From assembly GCF_900476375.1 (NCBI RefSeq), contig NZ_UPPP01000105.1:124001-188000 (forward strand): 64,000 nt of DNA, read 5' to 3'. The DNA is from Allolucifera butyrica. GTDB taxonomy: Bacteria > Bacillota > Negativicutes > Sporomusales > UPPP01. The notes under the pieces were generated by a model, which searched no databases, was not told the DNA's origin, and saw only the letters and a list, made by a program, of their open reading frames with translations. Shown here in pieces: positions 32,939-41,811 of this stretch. The first letter of the stretch is position 1, and every line of letters begins with the position of its first letter. The position numbers and the translations under genes were made by a program.

Positions 32939-33844
32939 TTATGCATTGGTTTGTAAATATTCAATAAGACCGGTTGCTATGTCCGTATGTTCGGCAAAAA
33001 GAGTGAGCAGGGCCCGCATAGCCGGAGAAATTATTTTGCCCTTGTGAAGGGTTATGGAGAGTGTGAAGGTTTGGTGCGGGGCGTCGATGAATTCAACCAG
33101 GGTTCCGTCGGCCAAAAACGGTTCGACCAGAACATAAGGCAGAATACTGATTCCTAACCCGTCGAGCACGGCTCGTTTAATCGCTTCGGCGTCGCTGTAT
33201 TCAATAAAGGAATGAATATTTTTGGCCGTAATTGCCCTTTCGCATTTATTCCGGTATACACAGCCCGGGCGAAAATTAATGAAAGGATACCGGCTTATAT
33301 CCCGGGAGTTCCTGTTTTGAGCTAATAGGCGCCTGCTAACTACCCAGACCAGTTTTTCCCGGGAAAAGTCAAATTGAACTAGTTGATTATTTTCAATTTT
33401 ATCATGGGTAATGGCCAGGTCAAAGGTGTTTTCCAAAAGACCTTTGACTGTTACGGGAAGGGTTGGGCAGATGTCTACGATGACCGGGTCATTTAGATTG
33501 CGGCTTTGAAAATCCCGCAGGATGGGAGAAAGAATATAACTGGCGGCGGTGGTCGACGCTCCCAGCCGGATTGGTTTATTTTGACCGGCAAAACTTTGCA
33601 TGCTCTCATGAATGTCTTCATAGGCCGCCAGCAGTTTTTCCGCCCGGATAGCTAATTCCCGGCCCGCATCGGTTATATAAAGTTTTTTTCCGACCCGTTC
33701 AAACAGGGAAACTCCTAGATGGTCTTCCAGGGTTTTGATCTGAGAAGTAATTGCCGGCTGGGTAAAATTCAGTTGTTCGGCGACCTGGGTAATATTGCCC
33801 AGATTGGCTACCAGTAAAAATGTCCGGAATAACTGTATATCCAT
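32939..33844 (-). CDS. LysR-family transcriptional regulator
   Basis: A 301-residue LysR regulator: winged helix-turn-helix in residues 1-65 (FLLVANLGNITQVAEQLNFT, then QPAITSQIKTLEDHLGVSLFER), a linker helix and a two-lobe substrate-binding-like effector domain from about 90. I chose ATG 33844 because GCGGAGG lies a few bases upstream; a longer frame to 33883 lacks such a site. There is no divergent structural gene right beside it (285 nt to the next plus-strand gene), although the type II dehydroquinase-like gene at 34130 is a candidate target. The effector is unknown. Confidence 0.9.
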   Translation of the reverse strand: MDIQLFRTFLLVANLGNITQVAEQLNFTQPAITSQIKTLEDHLGVSLFERVGKKLYITDAGRELAIRAEKLLAAYEDIHESMQSFAGQNKPIRLGASTTAASYILSPILRDFQSRNLNDPVIVDICPTLPVTVKGLLENTFDLAITHDKIENNQLVQFDFSREKLVWVVSRRLLAQNRNSRDISRYPFINFRPGCVYRNKCERAITAKNIHSFIEYSDAEAIKRAVLDGLGISILPYVLVEPFLADGTLVEFIDAPHQTFTLSITLHKGKIISPAMRALLTLFAEHTDIATGLIEYLQTNA

Positions 33845-34129
33845 AATTGGATCCTCCGCTTCGGAACCTATTTCGTTTGGCACTGCGTTTTATCATTTAT
33901 ACATTATGAGTATCCACCCGTTGGACGGTCCTGTCAATACTGAAACCCTGCTACAGCGAGGAAGACCTGAGCCCGAGCGAGAGAACTGAATAAAATTCTT
34001 CAAATTTTTAACTGGTTCTTTCTACTTTTCAACTGAAGCAAAAAGTGGTAAATTGGAAAGAACAGTAATAGCGGTTAAAATGATTGGCCGGTTTATTTTA
34101 CCGGGCATAACTAAATTAGGAGTGATTTT

Positions 34130-34579
34130 ATGAAAAAGGTTCTAATGTTGCATGGAATCAATCACAACATGTTTGGAAAGCGGGACCCGGTCCAATATGG
34201 CACGATTACGCTAAAAGAAATTGATGCTAAAATGCAAGAGCTTGCCCGGGAGCTTGATGTTGAGGTAATAAGCTATCAGACCAATCACGAAGGCGAGATG
34301 TGCGAAAGAATTCATGAAGCCTTTCTCGAAAATATCGATGCCATTGTAATTAATGCCGGCGCCTGGACCCATTACAGCTATGGCATACGGGATGCTCTGG
34401 CCATTTTCACGGGACCAATTGTCGAGATTCATATGTCTAATATCCACGCCCGGGAGGAGTTTAGGCATCATTCCGTATTTGCCGAAATTGTCAAAGGACA
34501 AATCTGCGGTTTTGGACTCGAAAGTTACCTTCTTGGTCTGCGGGCTGCCGTAGCGGCGCTGGAAGAAGCCAAAAAGTAG
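34130..34579 (+). CDS. Type II 3-dehydroquinate dehydratase-like protein
   Basis: A 149-residue flavodoxin-like protein of the AroQ family. Type II enzymes interconvert 3-dehydroquinate and 3-dehydroshikimate. Key residues line up with the Mycobacterium numbering: R18 and Y23 (R19, Y24), N75, H81, E99, H101, S103, R108 and R112, so catalysis is plausible. However, the N-terminal motif reads HGINHNMFGKRDP, not the usual NGPNLNLLGxREP, and NAGAWTH replaces NPGAYTH, placing it in a divergent subgroup. It stands next to a LacI regulator in a catabolic region that also encodes a class I enzyme (41812-42567). A degradative role on quinate-like compounds, or a related substrate, seems more likely than aromatic biosynthesis. 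Confidence 0.78.
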   Translation: MKKVLMLHGINHNMFGKRDPVQYGTITLKEIDAKMQELARELDVEVISYQTNHEGEMCERIHEAFLENIDAIVINAGAWTHYSYGIRDALAIFTGPIVEIHMSNIHAREEFRHHSVFAEIVKGQICGFGLESYLLGLRAAVAALEEAKK

Positions 34580-34614
34580 CGTCTGTAGTTTTGGCGGACG
34601 TATTAATTATTAGC

Positions 34615-34658
34615 AATAAACAGAAAAACACGCTTGCCGGCGTGTTTTTCTGTTTATA
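34615..34658. terminator. Bidirectional terminator
   Basis: ATAAACAGAAAAACACGC pairs with GCGTGTTTTTCTGTTTAT around TTGCCG, between convergent genes. Confidence 0.92.
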
Positions 34659-35715
34659 TTAAATTTTTATCAAGAGGTGGAACCATAGCGCTCAGGGAGT
34701 GCGAGCACGAATCGCGGACAATGAGTTCGGGTTGCAGAACAATATTTTGCGGTTCATTGTCAGGGTTTTCCATGCGGGCGTGTAAAAGGGCGGCTGCATG
34801 AGAACCCATAAGCCGTATGGCCGATGAAACCGTTGTTAGCTTGGGAGTAAAGATTGCCGCTTCCGGAATATCGTCAAAGCCTACAATTGCAATATCTTTG
34901 CCGGGTGTAAGTCCCATTTCCTTCATTTTCATCATAGCCCCGATGGCCATAATATCATTGTAACAAAAGACGGCAGTCGGCGGGTTGGGAATGGACAGCA
35001 GCCGCTGAATCAGTTCAATGCCGCAGTCCCGGGTAGCGGGGCTTTCAATGATTAGAGAATGATCAATTTCTAGGCCCGCTTGACGGAGGGCATTGTCATA
35101 GCCTTGCTTCCGCCCCTGCCAGGAAGACAGTTTGGCAAGCCCGCCTAAAAACGCAATCCGGCGATGCCCTTGGCGGATTAGATACTCCACAGCCAGTTGT
35201 CCGCCGGCCACATTATCTATGCCGACAAAATCGCATTGCGTTCCCGGGAGTATTCTATTTACCAGTACTATGGGAATCCCCCAGCGTCTTACCCGCTCAA
35301 CCGCCTCGCCGGAAGTACCTGGAACCGCGGATAGTATAACGCCACCGACCCGATGCTCCAGCATAGTGGAAAGAAGACGGTCCTGTATGGTGCAAGAGTC
35401 AAAGGTAGTACCGAGAATCACTGTCTGGCCGAATTGATCCAGAGTCTGGTGGATGCCGATGAGCAATTCAGAATAGAAGGGATTCGCCAGTTCCATGATA
35501 ATTAACCCTACGGTTGTGGAGGATTTAGAACGCAAATTAGCGGCAACCCGGTCGTAAACGTACCCCAATTCGTGCATTGAATTAAAGACCTTTTCCCGTG
35601 TTGTTTCGGAAATGTTTTGGCTGCCGCGAACGACTAACGAGGCAGTGGCCCGTGACACGCCGGCATGTTCCGCTACCTGTTGTAAAGTAACGTGAGTGTT
35701 TTTTTGCGATTTCAT
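34654..35715 (-). CDS. LacI-family transcriptional regulator
   Basis: A 353-residue repressor: N-terminal helix-turn-helix VTLQQVAEHAGVSRATASLV (about residues 9-28) with the LacI hinge (VAANLRSKSS), then a periplasmic-binding-protein-like effector domain (VGLIIMELANPFYSELLIGI through the DIAIVGFDDIPEA motif). ATG 35715 follows AGGTG; a GTG at 35724 overlaps it. It is divergent from the HMG-CoA-lyase-like/kor operon, whose promoter is overlapped by a perfect palindrome of the size LacI dimers bind, so it is the probable repressor of that operon. The inducer is unknown. Confidence 0.92.
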   Translation of the reverse strand: MKSQKNTHVTLQQVAEHAGVSRATASLVVRGSQNISETTREKVFNSMHELGYVYDRVAANLRSKSSTTVGLIIMELANPFYSELLIGIHQTLDQFGQTVILGTTFDSCTIQDRLLSTMLEHRVGGVILSAVPGTSGEAVERVRRWGIPIVLVNRILPGTQCDFVGIDNVAGGQLAVEYLIRQGHRRIAFLGGLAKLSSWQGRKQGYDNALRQAGLEIDHSLIIESPATRDCGIELIQRLLSIPNPPTAVFCYNDIMAIGAMMKMKEMGLTPGKDIAIVGFDDIPEAAIFTPKLTTVSSAIRLMGSHAAALLHARMENPDNEPQNIVLQPELIVRDSCSHSLSAMVPPLDKNLI

Positions 35716-35796
35716 TTTAATCACCTATACCGGTTTAGGTAGTTAACTTATAAAGAAAATAACGTAAAATCAGGTAAAAATAATGCTACTACGCAT

Positions 35797-35826
35797 ATTA
35801 TATGATACTGTTTAAGATGCTGTCAA
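35797..35826 (-). promoter_or_regulatory. Sigma-70 promoter of the LacI-type gene
   Basis: Minus strand: TTGACA (35826-35821), 18-nt spacer, TATAAT (35802-35797), about 80 nt before the start codon. Confidence 0.7.
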
Positions 35827-35897
35827 TTTAAGCTAAAATTGGGATTTAGTCAATAATTGCGATAGTTCTAATTTGTCTAAATAGTCGAAAATAAATA

Positions 35898-35926
35898 TTG
35901 ACAGCCGGTACGGAAAAGAATATACT
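35898..35926 (+). promoter_or_regulatory. Consensus-like sigma-70 promoter of the HMGL-kor operon
   Basis: TTGACA (35898-35903), exactly 17 nt, TATACT (35921-35926). The expected transcription start is about 35933, within the operator. Confidence 0.88.
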
Positions 35927-35927
35927 C

Positions 35928-35960
35928 GTATTAGATCGATCTATTAGATCGATCTAATAC
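35928..35960. promoter_or_regulatory. Perfect 33-nt palindromic operator for the LacI-type repressor
   Basis: Two copies of the 12-bp palindrome TAGATCGATCTA (35932-35943 and 35945-35956) abut across a single T, and with flanking GTAT/ATAC the whole 33 nt is a perfect palindrome. It begins one base after the -10 box and covers the transcription start. The even palindrome with central CG is the usual LacI-family operator shape. Confidence 0.85.
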
Positions 35961-36026
35961 GACAAATTATATATTTAATGAGACAAGGTTATGAGCAATT
36001 ACGGCATGTGGAGAGGGGGAGCTGCT

Positions 36027-36950
36027 GTGAAATGGCCTGCCAGCATACGTATTTGTGAAGTAGGGCCACGGGACGGTCTGCAAAACGAAAAGGTAATGTT
36101 AACGGTCGAGCAAAAGGTTGAATTGATAGACCGTTTGGTTCAAGCCGGAGCAAAAATGATTGAAATTGGCTCGTTCGTTCATCCCAAGTCGGTTCCGCCG
36201 ATGGCGGATACGGATGAGGTCGCGAAGCGGATAAAACGGGTTGAGGGCGTGGAGTACCGGGTACTGGTCATGAATGTGCGCGGCCTGGAGCGCGCCGAAG
36301 CAGCGGGGGTACATAAAGCCAAATTAACTGTATCGGCCAGCCGGGCTCACTCCTTAAGCAATCTTAAACGGACGCCGGAGGAGGTAATACGGAGCTTTGC
36401 CGGCTGCGCCGACTATGCCGCGCAGCATAACATTGAATTATCCGGCGCAATTTCTACGGCTTTCGGTTGCCCGTTTGAGGGCAGGGTGGCTTTAGAACAG
36501 GTTATTTCCGTCGTTTCGCACTTCCGGGAATTTGGTGTAACCGAATTGTCTTTGTCTGACACAACGGGGATGGCGAATCCGGAACAAGTATACGGGTATG
36601 CTATACGCGTAAAAGAGCAGTTTCCTGATATAACCTGGAACTTGCATTTCCATAATACCCGCGGTATGGGACTAGCCAATGTTGTTGCCGGTATGCAGGC
36701 CGGTATTGACCGGTATGACGCCTGTTTTGCCGGACTGGGCGGATGTCCGTTCGCTCCCGGCGCTTCCGGCAATATTGCAACGGAAGATCTGATACATATG
36801 TGTCATGAAATGGGGATTCAAACAGGTTGCGATTTGGACGCGGTATTGGCTGTCGGACGCTCCGTTCAACAATACATAGGACATGATTCGGCAAGTTTTA
36901 TTCTTAAAGCGGGTAAATGCAGTGACATAGTCAAGAGAAAGAAAGACTGA
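36027..36950 (+). CDS. HMG-CoA lyase-like enzyme (HMGL family)
   Basis: A 307-residue TIM-barrel protein of the HMGL-like family. It keeps the catalytic set of true HMG-CoA lyases: VGPRDGLQNE (Arg-Asp, about residue 11), SxxHSLSN region, the metal-binding HFHNTRGMGLAN (about 205) and the flexible-loop signature GLGGCPFAPGASGNIATED with the catalytic Cys (about 238). HMG-CoA lyase splits HMG-CoA into acetyl-CoA and acetoacetate; close relatives cleave other 3-hydroxyacyl-CoA or hydroxyacids. It is the first gene behind the LacI-controlled promoter and 16 nt before korD, so its product probably feeds or accompanies 2-oxoacid oxidation. GTG 36027 has GAGGGGGA upstream; the frame extends to 35991. 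Confidence 0.88.
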   Translation: MKWPASIRICEVGPRDGLQNEKVMLTVEQKVELIDRLVQAGAKMIEIGSFVHPKSVPPMADTDEVAKRIKRVEGVEYRVLVMNVRGLERAEAAGVHKAKLTVSASRAHSLSNLKRTPEEVIRSFAGCADYAAQHNIELSGAISTAFGCPFEGRVALEQVISVVSHFREFGVTELSLSDTTGMANPEQVYGYAIRVKEQFPDITWNLHFHNTRGMGLANVVAGMQAGIDRYDACFAGLGGCPFAPGASGNIATEDLIHMCHEMGIQTGCDLDAVLAVGRSVQQYIGHDSASFILKAGKCSDIVKRKKD

Positions 36951-36966
36951 CGGGGAGGGCCGGGTT

Positions 36967-37167
36967 TTGCAAACAAAAATAAACATTCGCAAAGAGCGCT
37001 GTAAAGGGTGTAATATTTGCGTGACTTTTTGCCCCAAGAAAATTTTAGCGCTGGACACTCTCGGAAAAATTTATCTGACCGACCAAGAACAATGTATCCA
37101 GTGCGGGCGCTGTGAGGCACTGTGCCCGGATTTCGCGATTCGTGTCAACAAGGAGGCCAGGCAATGA
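36967..37167 (+). CDS. korD: 2-oxoacid:ferredoxin oxidoreductase, delta (ferredoxin) subunit
   Basis: A 66-residue 2[4Fe-4S] ferredoxin with two CxxCxxCxxxC clusters: CKGCNICVTFCP and CIQCGRCEALCP. In four-subunit 2-oxoglutarate/2-oxoisovalerate ferredoxin oxidoreductases this small subunit passes electrons from the thiamine site to ferredoxin. The TTG start at 36967 lies after GGGGAGGG. It overlaps korA by 4 nt (ATGA). Confidence 0.92.
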   Translation: MQTKINIRKERCKGCNICVTFCPKKILALDTLGKIYLTDQEQCIQCGRCEALCPDFAIRVNKEARQ

Positions 37168-38309
37168 ACGAAGCCAGAATTATGCAAGGAAATGAAGCTT
37201 GCGCCGAAGGTGCTCTTGCCGCGGGAGTCAGGTTTTTCGGCGGTTATCCTATAACGCCTTCGACTGAGATCGCGGAACATATGGCCGGGTCGCTGCCCAA
37301 GATCGGCGGTACTTTTATTCAGATGGAAGATGAAATCGCCGGCATCGCGGTTACGTTAGGAGCTTCTCTGGCCGGCCAAAAGGTGCTTACCGCCACTTCC
37401 GGCCCGGGATTTTCGCTGAAACAGGAACTTATCGGCTACGCCGCGCTGGCGGAAATACCGGTGGTAATTGCCAACGTTCAGCGGGTGGGTCCGTCAACCG
37501 GCCAGCCTACTTCACCGGCGCAAGGCGACGTAATGCAAGCACGGTGGGGCACACATGGCGACCATCCGATGATTGCGCTGTCGCCGTGGACGGTGCGTGA
37601 AGCCTTTGATGTAGCGGTAATGGCCGTGAATTATGCTGAACGTTTCCGTACTCCGGTAATTATTTTACTGGACGAAGTGGTGGGGCACATGCGGGAGAGA
37701 GTGGTCCTGCCATCGCCTGAAGAACTGAAGATTTATCCCCGGAGACATCCGGTTGGCAACAGGCAGGAGTATAAGGCTTATAAACCGATGGACGATCTGG
37801 TGCCCAATCCGGCGGATTTCGGCACCGGTTACCGGATCCATGTTACCGGACTTATCCATGATGAAACCGGGTTTCCCAGCGGGAACGCCCAATTGACCGC
37901 GGATACCATCCGGCGTTTGCACGAAAAGATTACGCGGGTGCAAGATGAAATAACGCATTATGACGAGTTTTTCATGGATGATGCCGAGTTTGTGGTGTTT
38001 GCTTACGGCGGGACAGCCCGCACTGCGTATGCCGGCGTGGAACTGGCCCGGCAGCGGGGTATCAAAGTGGGCATGATCCGCATGATGACCATCTGGCCGT
38101 TTGCCGACAAAGTGATTCAGAAGGTGGCCCAGAGAGTACAAGGTATACTGGTGCCGGAAATGAACTATGGCCAACTGGTGCATGAAGTTGACCGGGCGGC
38201 ACACGGGCAAACCAAAGTTGTCTCACTCCCGAAATACAATACCGAAATTTTCACTCCGGACGAAATATATGCTGCCATTGAAAAATTGGCGAGGGAGGCG
38301 GCACAGTGA
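37164..38309 (+). CDS. korA: 2-oxoglutarate:ferredoxin oxidoreductase, alpha subunit
   Basis: A 381-residue subunit carrying the pyrimidine-binding thiamine domain. Typical features are the start MQGNEACAEGALAAGVRFFG, then GYPITPSTEIAEHMA, the METAL-less loop TATSGPGFSLKQELIGYA and QRVGPSTGQPT. With KorB it binds thiamine diphosphate and oxidises a 2-oxoacid plus CoA to acyl-CoA, CO2 and reduced ferredoxin in the cytoplasm. The family includes both 2-oxoglutarate and branched-chain 2-oxoacid enzymes, so the substrate is assigned only loosely. ATG 37164 has AAGGAGG 9 nt upstream, and the stop overlaps the korB start. Confidence 0.9.
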   Translation: MNEARIMQGNEACAEGALAAGVRFFGGYPITPSTEIAEHMAGSLPKIGGTFIQMEDEIAGIAVTLGASLAGQKVLTATSGPGFSLKQELIGYAALAEIPVVIANVQRVGPSTGQPTSPAQGDVMQARWGTHGDHPMIALSPWTVREAFDVAVMAVNYAERFRTPVIILLDEVVGHMRERVVLPSPEELKIYPRRHPVGNRQEYKAYKPMDDLVPNPADFGTGYRIHVTGLIHDETGFPSGNAQLTADTIRRLHEKITRVQDEITHYDEFFMDDAEFVVFAYGGTARTAYAGVELARQRGIKVGMIRMMTIWPFADKVIQKVAQRVQGILVPEMNYGQLVHEVDRAAHGQTKVVSLPKYNTEIFTPDEIYAAIEKLAREAAQ

Positions 38310-39121
38310 GAGATTACGAAACATATTTGCGCGAGAACCATTTGCCTCATATCTGGTGTCCCGGCTGCGGCAACGGCATAGTCATGAAATCAATAGTTAA
38401 AGCCATTGCCAAACTGGACCTGGATCAAAATAAAACCGTCATTGTTTCCGGGATTGGCTGTTCTTCACGGGCCTCGGGTTATATGGATTTTGACACTCTG
38501 CACACGGCCCACGGGCGGGCGATTCCCTTTGCAACAGGAGTTAAACTGGCTAACCCTGAACTGAACGTGATTGTTATAACCGGTGATGGCGACTGTACGG
38601 CGATCGGCGGCAATCATTTTATCCATGGAGCCAGAAGAAACGTGGATTTAACCGTTATTTTGTTTAACAACAATATTTATGGCATGACCGGCGGGCAAGC
38701 TTCGCCGACAACTCCGTTCGGCAAGAAAGCCACAACCGCTCCTTATGGAACCGTTGACCGGCCGTTTGACCCCTGCGAGCTTGCTAAGGCGGCAGGCGCC
38801 ACCTATGTGGCCCGCGGGACGGCGTTCCACAATGCTATGCTGGTGGACGTGATTGCCCAGGGAATCGAAAATAAGGGGTTCTCCCTGATAGAAGCCATCA
38901 CCCAGTGTCCTATTTCTTACGGGCGCCGTAATAAGATGGGCGATGCGTCCGCCATGCTGCAGTGGATGAGCGAGCATGCTGTAAATCTTACCGCTTTTGA
39001 AAAATTAACAACGGAACAAAAGAATGGTAAATTTCCGGTTGGAGTTTTATACAAAGCGGAATTTCCTGAATATACGGTTGAATATGCGCAGGTCGTCAGT
39101 CGTGCAAAGGGGGTAAAGTAA
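38306..39121 (+). CDS. korB: 2-oxoglutarate:ferredoxin oxidoreductase, beta subunit
   Basis: A 271-residue subunit with the diphosphate-binding thiamine motif GDGDCTAIGGNHF followed by NNNIYGMTGGQ (about residues 92-135), and cysteines in CPGCGNG (about 18) and GIGCSSR (about 50) that ligate the proximal cluster region. It forms the catalytic core with KorA. GTG 38306 overlaps the korA stop, and its last base overlaps the korC start, so korABC are translationally coupled. Confidence 0.92.
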   Translation: MRDYETYLRENHLPHIWCPGCGNGIVMKSIVKAIAKLDLDQNKTVIVSGIGCSSRASGYMDFDTLHTAHGRAIPFATGVKLANPELNVIVITGDGDCTAIGGNHFIHGARRNVDLTVILFNNNIYGMTGGQASPTTPFGKKATTAPYGTVDRPFDPCELAKAAGATYVARGTAFHNAMLVDVIAQGIENKGFSLIEAITQCPISYGRRNKMGDASAMLQWMSEHAVNLTAFEKLTTEQKNGKFPVGVLYKAEFPEYTVEYAQVVSRAKGVK

Positions 39122-39642
39122 TGCAGCAATTGCGTTTATCCGGGTCCGGCGGGCAAGGATTGATTACGGCGGGTATTATTTTGGCGGAAGCGGCCATTAT
39201 GGAGGGAAAAGAAGCGGTTCAGTCCCAGTCCTATGGTCCGGAAGCCCGCGGTGGCGCTTCCAAAGCGGAAGTTGTCATAGCGGATCAATTCATCTATCAT
39301 CCCAAAGTGGTTAGGCCCGACATAGTTCTTGCTATGACCCAGCAGGCGGCTAATCAATACGCTTCCGACCTGAGCGACAGCGGAGTGCTGATCATCGATG
39401 AAGATTTGGTGCCCGAGTCTTCCGGTTTTAAGCAGGTGGTCAAAGTTCCTATTACCCGGCTGGCGGTGGAAAAGCTGGGCCGGGACCTGTTCGCCAACAT
39501 TGTGGCGTTGGGTGTGCTGGTGAAAGTGACCGAAGTCGTATCCTTTGAGACGATTCAACAGGCAGTAGCCAAACGGGTACCTGCCGCCTTCGTGGATAAG
39601 AATATGGAAGCCTTGCGTATCGGTTATGAGGCTGTATTATAA
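39121..39642 (+). CDS. korC: 2-oxoacid:ferredoxin oxidoreductase, gamma subunit
   Basis: A 173-residue protein with the pyruvate-ferredoxin-oxidoreductase gamma fold: start LRLSGSGGQGLITAGIILAE and the conserved QSYGPEARGGASKAEVV (about 36-52). It completes the KorDABC set. It is the last gene of the LacI-controlled operon; I saw no clear T-tailed terminator immediately after it, so readthrough into the 39643-40283 gap is possible. Confidence 0.92.
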   Translation: MQQLRLSGSGGQGLITAGIILAEAAIMEGKEAVQSQSYGPEARGGASKAEVVIADQFIYHPKVVRPDIVLAMTQQAANQYASDLSDSGVLIIDEDLVPESSGFKQVVKVPITRLAVEKLGRDLFANIVALGVLVKVTEVVSFETIQQAVAKRVPAAFVDKNMEALRIGYEAVL

Positions 39643-40283
39643 AAAATTGTTGGAAAAGGCTTGGTGCGGCCAGTGTGGTCATATCCTGGACGCGTTTGCT
39701 TAAGCCATGCCTTTTTATACTCTAAAAGGTATAATTCTCAAGGTATTTCCCAAATAATTTATGTTCGAAGCGCTTACATAAAAAGATAAGCTGCGTCGGC
39801 CTAGGGCCCAGGCGGGCATATGCGGATGAAAGTGCTGTCAGCATAATCCGGAAAGCGGTGATGTCTGAGGCGGAAATGCCTGAAAAAATCTGTAATTTCT
39901 AAAGTTTCAGTCGCGCGGCGATTAATGTTGCAAAGTTTGGATTTTTATACTACTCAACCACTGCTTTATCAATCCTATCATAAGTAGGCTGTCCACAACT
40001 GGAATGATAATTCTCGTCTGACGCTAGATGACTGATTGTGTCATCCAGATACTCAGGGGGCTGGCGAGGAACATCATAAATGGGAGAGAAAGGAGATGAA
40101 ATTTTGGACAGGGGTGCCTTGCGCTGCGGTTTATTGTCTGGTAATTAGGGGTATAATCGGTTTTCACTATTTCATGGCAGTTGGGTTCTATTTTTGCCAT
40201 ACAGCCAAAAGATACTTTTATTGGCTTGATTCAGTTAAAGCGCGTAACTACCTCAACCCATTGATTAATAAGGAGGAAAGTCT
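39643..40283. other. 641-nt gap with possible relic coding sequence
   Basis: No intact gene is supported. In one plus frame, 39735-39902 reads without stops and ends RAYADESAVSIIRKAVMSEA plus EMPEKICNF and TAA; it looks protein-like but has no start codon with a ribosome binding site and I cannot identify it, so it may be the tail of a lost gene. A short frame at about 40036-40287 has poor start signals and odd composition. The last 30 nt hold the AAGGAGG site of the transporter gene. The promoter of the following operon should be here, but I could not pick one. Confidence 0.4.
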
Positions 40284-41615
40284 ATGAACATGAATGCTCA
40301 ATCTGACGTAACCAGGCAAAAACCAACAAAGGCCCGATATTTTATTCTGGCTTTGGTTTGTATAGCAACGTTTATCAATTATTTGGATCGTTCCAATCTG
40401 GCGGTGGCGGCTCCCGTCATGTCCAAACAATTGGGACTGAATCCCGCGATGATGGGCCTGATTTTTTCAGCTTTTGGCTGGTCATATACGGTGATGCAGA
40501 TCCCGGTCTCATATTTCATTGACAGTGTTGGACCACGTCTTCTCTACGGGATTGGATTAATCGGCTGGTCTATTTTTACTTCTTTGATCGGATTGGCTAA
40601 CGGTTTTACCAGTTTGATCGGCTGTCGTCTGGGACTTGGCGTGTTTGAGGCTCCTGCGTTTCCAACCAACAGCCGGGTATGTACGGCATGGTTTCCTTCT
40701 CATGAACGCGGGTTGGCTATCGGGGCTTATACCGGGGCGGAATATGTCGGGTTGGCTTTCTGTACGCCGATTCTCACCTGGTTGTTGATTACCTGGGGTT
40801 GGCCGGCTATTTTTTATACCACCGGTATTTTAGGTGTACTCATCGGTGCCGCATGGTTAGCCTGGTATCGTGATCCGTCGCAGCATAAAGGCATGAATAA
40901 GGCAGAACTTGAGTATATCAAAGAAGGCGGCGGTTTAGGGGATTCAATTCCCGTCGGTAAAAAAATCGCCTGGTCAGAAGCACGGCATTTGTTTAAATCA
41001 CGCCAGCTGTGGGGGATGTACATCGGACAACTTGCCAACACTTCTACTTTATTCTTCTTTATGACTTGGTTCCCGTCTTATCTGGTAGAAGCAAAAGGTA
41101 TGACCATGCTGAAAGTTGGTATTTACGGTGCCATACCGTTTATTGGTGCCATTGCCGGTGTCCTGATCGGCGGCAAATGGTCCGACTGGATGATTTCCCG
41201 GGGCTGTTCTCTCAGTATGTCCCGCAAGCTGCCGACAATTACCGGTTTGCTGTTGTCAGTAATGATTATCGGCGCTAACTATACGGATAATTTTAATATT
41301 GTAATTGCCTTTATGTCCGTGGCTTTCTTCGGTCAAGGTATCGCTTCCGCTGTTGCCTGGGCTTTGTTGTCTGATATTGCGCCCCGTGAATTAGTTGGGT
41401 TGACTGGCGGTGTATTTTCTTTCGCGGCCAATCTCGGAGGAACTTTGTCCCCAATGGTTATCGGCTTTATCGTTAATGCTACGCATTCCTTTACCAGCGC
41501 CTTGGTTTTTGCCGCTTCGCTGGCTCTCATCGGTGCTTTGTCGTACATCTTTGTTGTAGGCGAATGCAAACGTGTTGAAATTGAAGACAAAGGCAAACCG
41601 GTTTTAGAATCGTAA
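40284..41615 (+). CDS. MFS transporter, anion:cation symporter (ACS) type
   Basis: A 443-residue protein with 12 helices. The loop between helices 2 and 3 and the segment NYLDRSNLAVAAPVMSKQLG (about residue 35) are typical of the ACS family (hexuronate, galactonate, glucarate, phthalate and related acid transporters), as are RLGLGVFEAPAFPTNSRVCT (about 117) and the central cytoplasmic loop with DPSQHKGMNKAELEYIKEG. A hydroxylated carboxylate such as quinate or shikimate would suit the aroD gene that follows. AAGGAGGAAAGTCT precedes the ATG. It opens a plus-strand group of six genes up to 47841. Confidence 0.88.
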   Translation: MNMNAQSDVTRQKPTKARYFILALVCIATFINYLDRSNLAVAAPVMSKQLGLNPAMMGLIFSAFGWSYTVMQIPVSYFIDSVGPRLLYGIGLIGWSIFTSLIGLANGFTSLIGCRLGLGVFEAPAFPTNSRVCTAWFPSHERGLAIGAYTGAEYVGLAFCTPILTWLLITWGWPAIFYTTGILGVLIGAAWLAWYRDPSQHKGMNKAELEYIKEGGGLGDSIPVGKKIAWSEARHLFKSRQLWGMYIGQLANTSTLFFFMTWFPSYLVEAKGMTMLKVGIYGAIPFIGAIAGVLIGGKWSDWMISRGCSLSMSRKLPTITGLLLSVMIIGANYTDNFNIVIAFMSVAFFGQGIASAVAWALLSDIAPRELVGLTGGVFSFAANLGGTLSPMVIGFIVNATHSFTSALVFAASLALIGALSYIFVVGECKRVEIEDKGKPVLES

Positions 41616-41640
41616 TAAATAGCAACTGTTAAGTAAGTGT

Positions 41641-41677
41641 GTTGTTGTAAGAGGGGATGGTCTCCTCTTACAACAAC
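41641..41677 (+). other. Stable hairpin between transporter and aroD
   Basis: GTTGTTGTAAGAGG pairs perfectly with CCTCTTACAACAAC around GGATGGTCT. There is no T tract, so it is more likely an mRNA-stability or processing element than a terminator. A second stem (GGGTGT ... ACACCC, about 41762-41788) lies just before the aroD ribosome binding site. Confidence 0.6.
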
Positions 41678-41811
41678 CATCAGGTTATTAAAGTGCGGGA
41701 TATAAGCTTTGATCATCGACAGGTATAAAGTTTAGGTGCGGCAGACATTGAACAAGAACAGGGGTGTGAGCATTACGGAGTGACACCCGATAAATCAAGG
41801 AGGTTGCTTGT

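Noticed and set aside
40036..40287. 83-codon frame before the MFS gene
   Set aside because: No suitable ribosome binding site, odd composition, and it overlaps the transporter's ribosome binding site and start.
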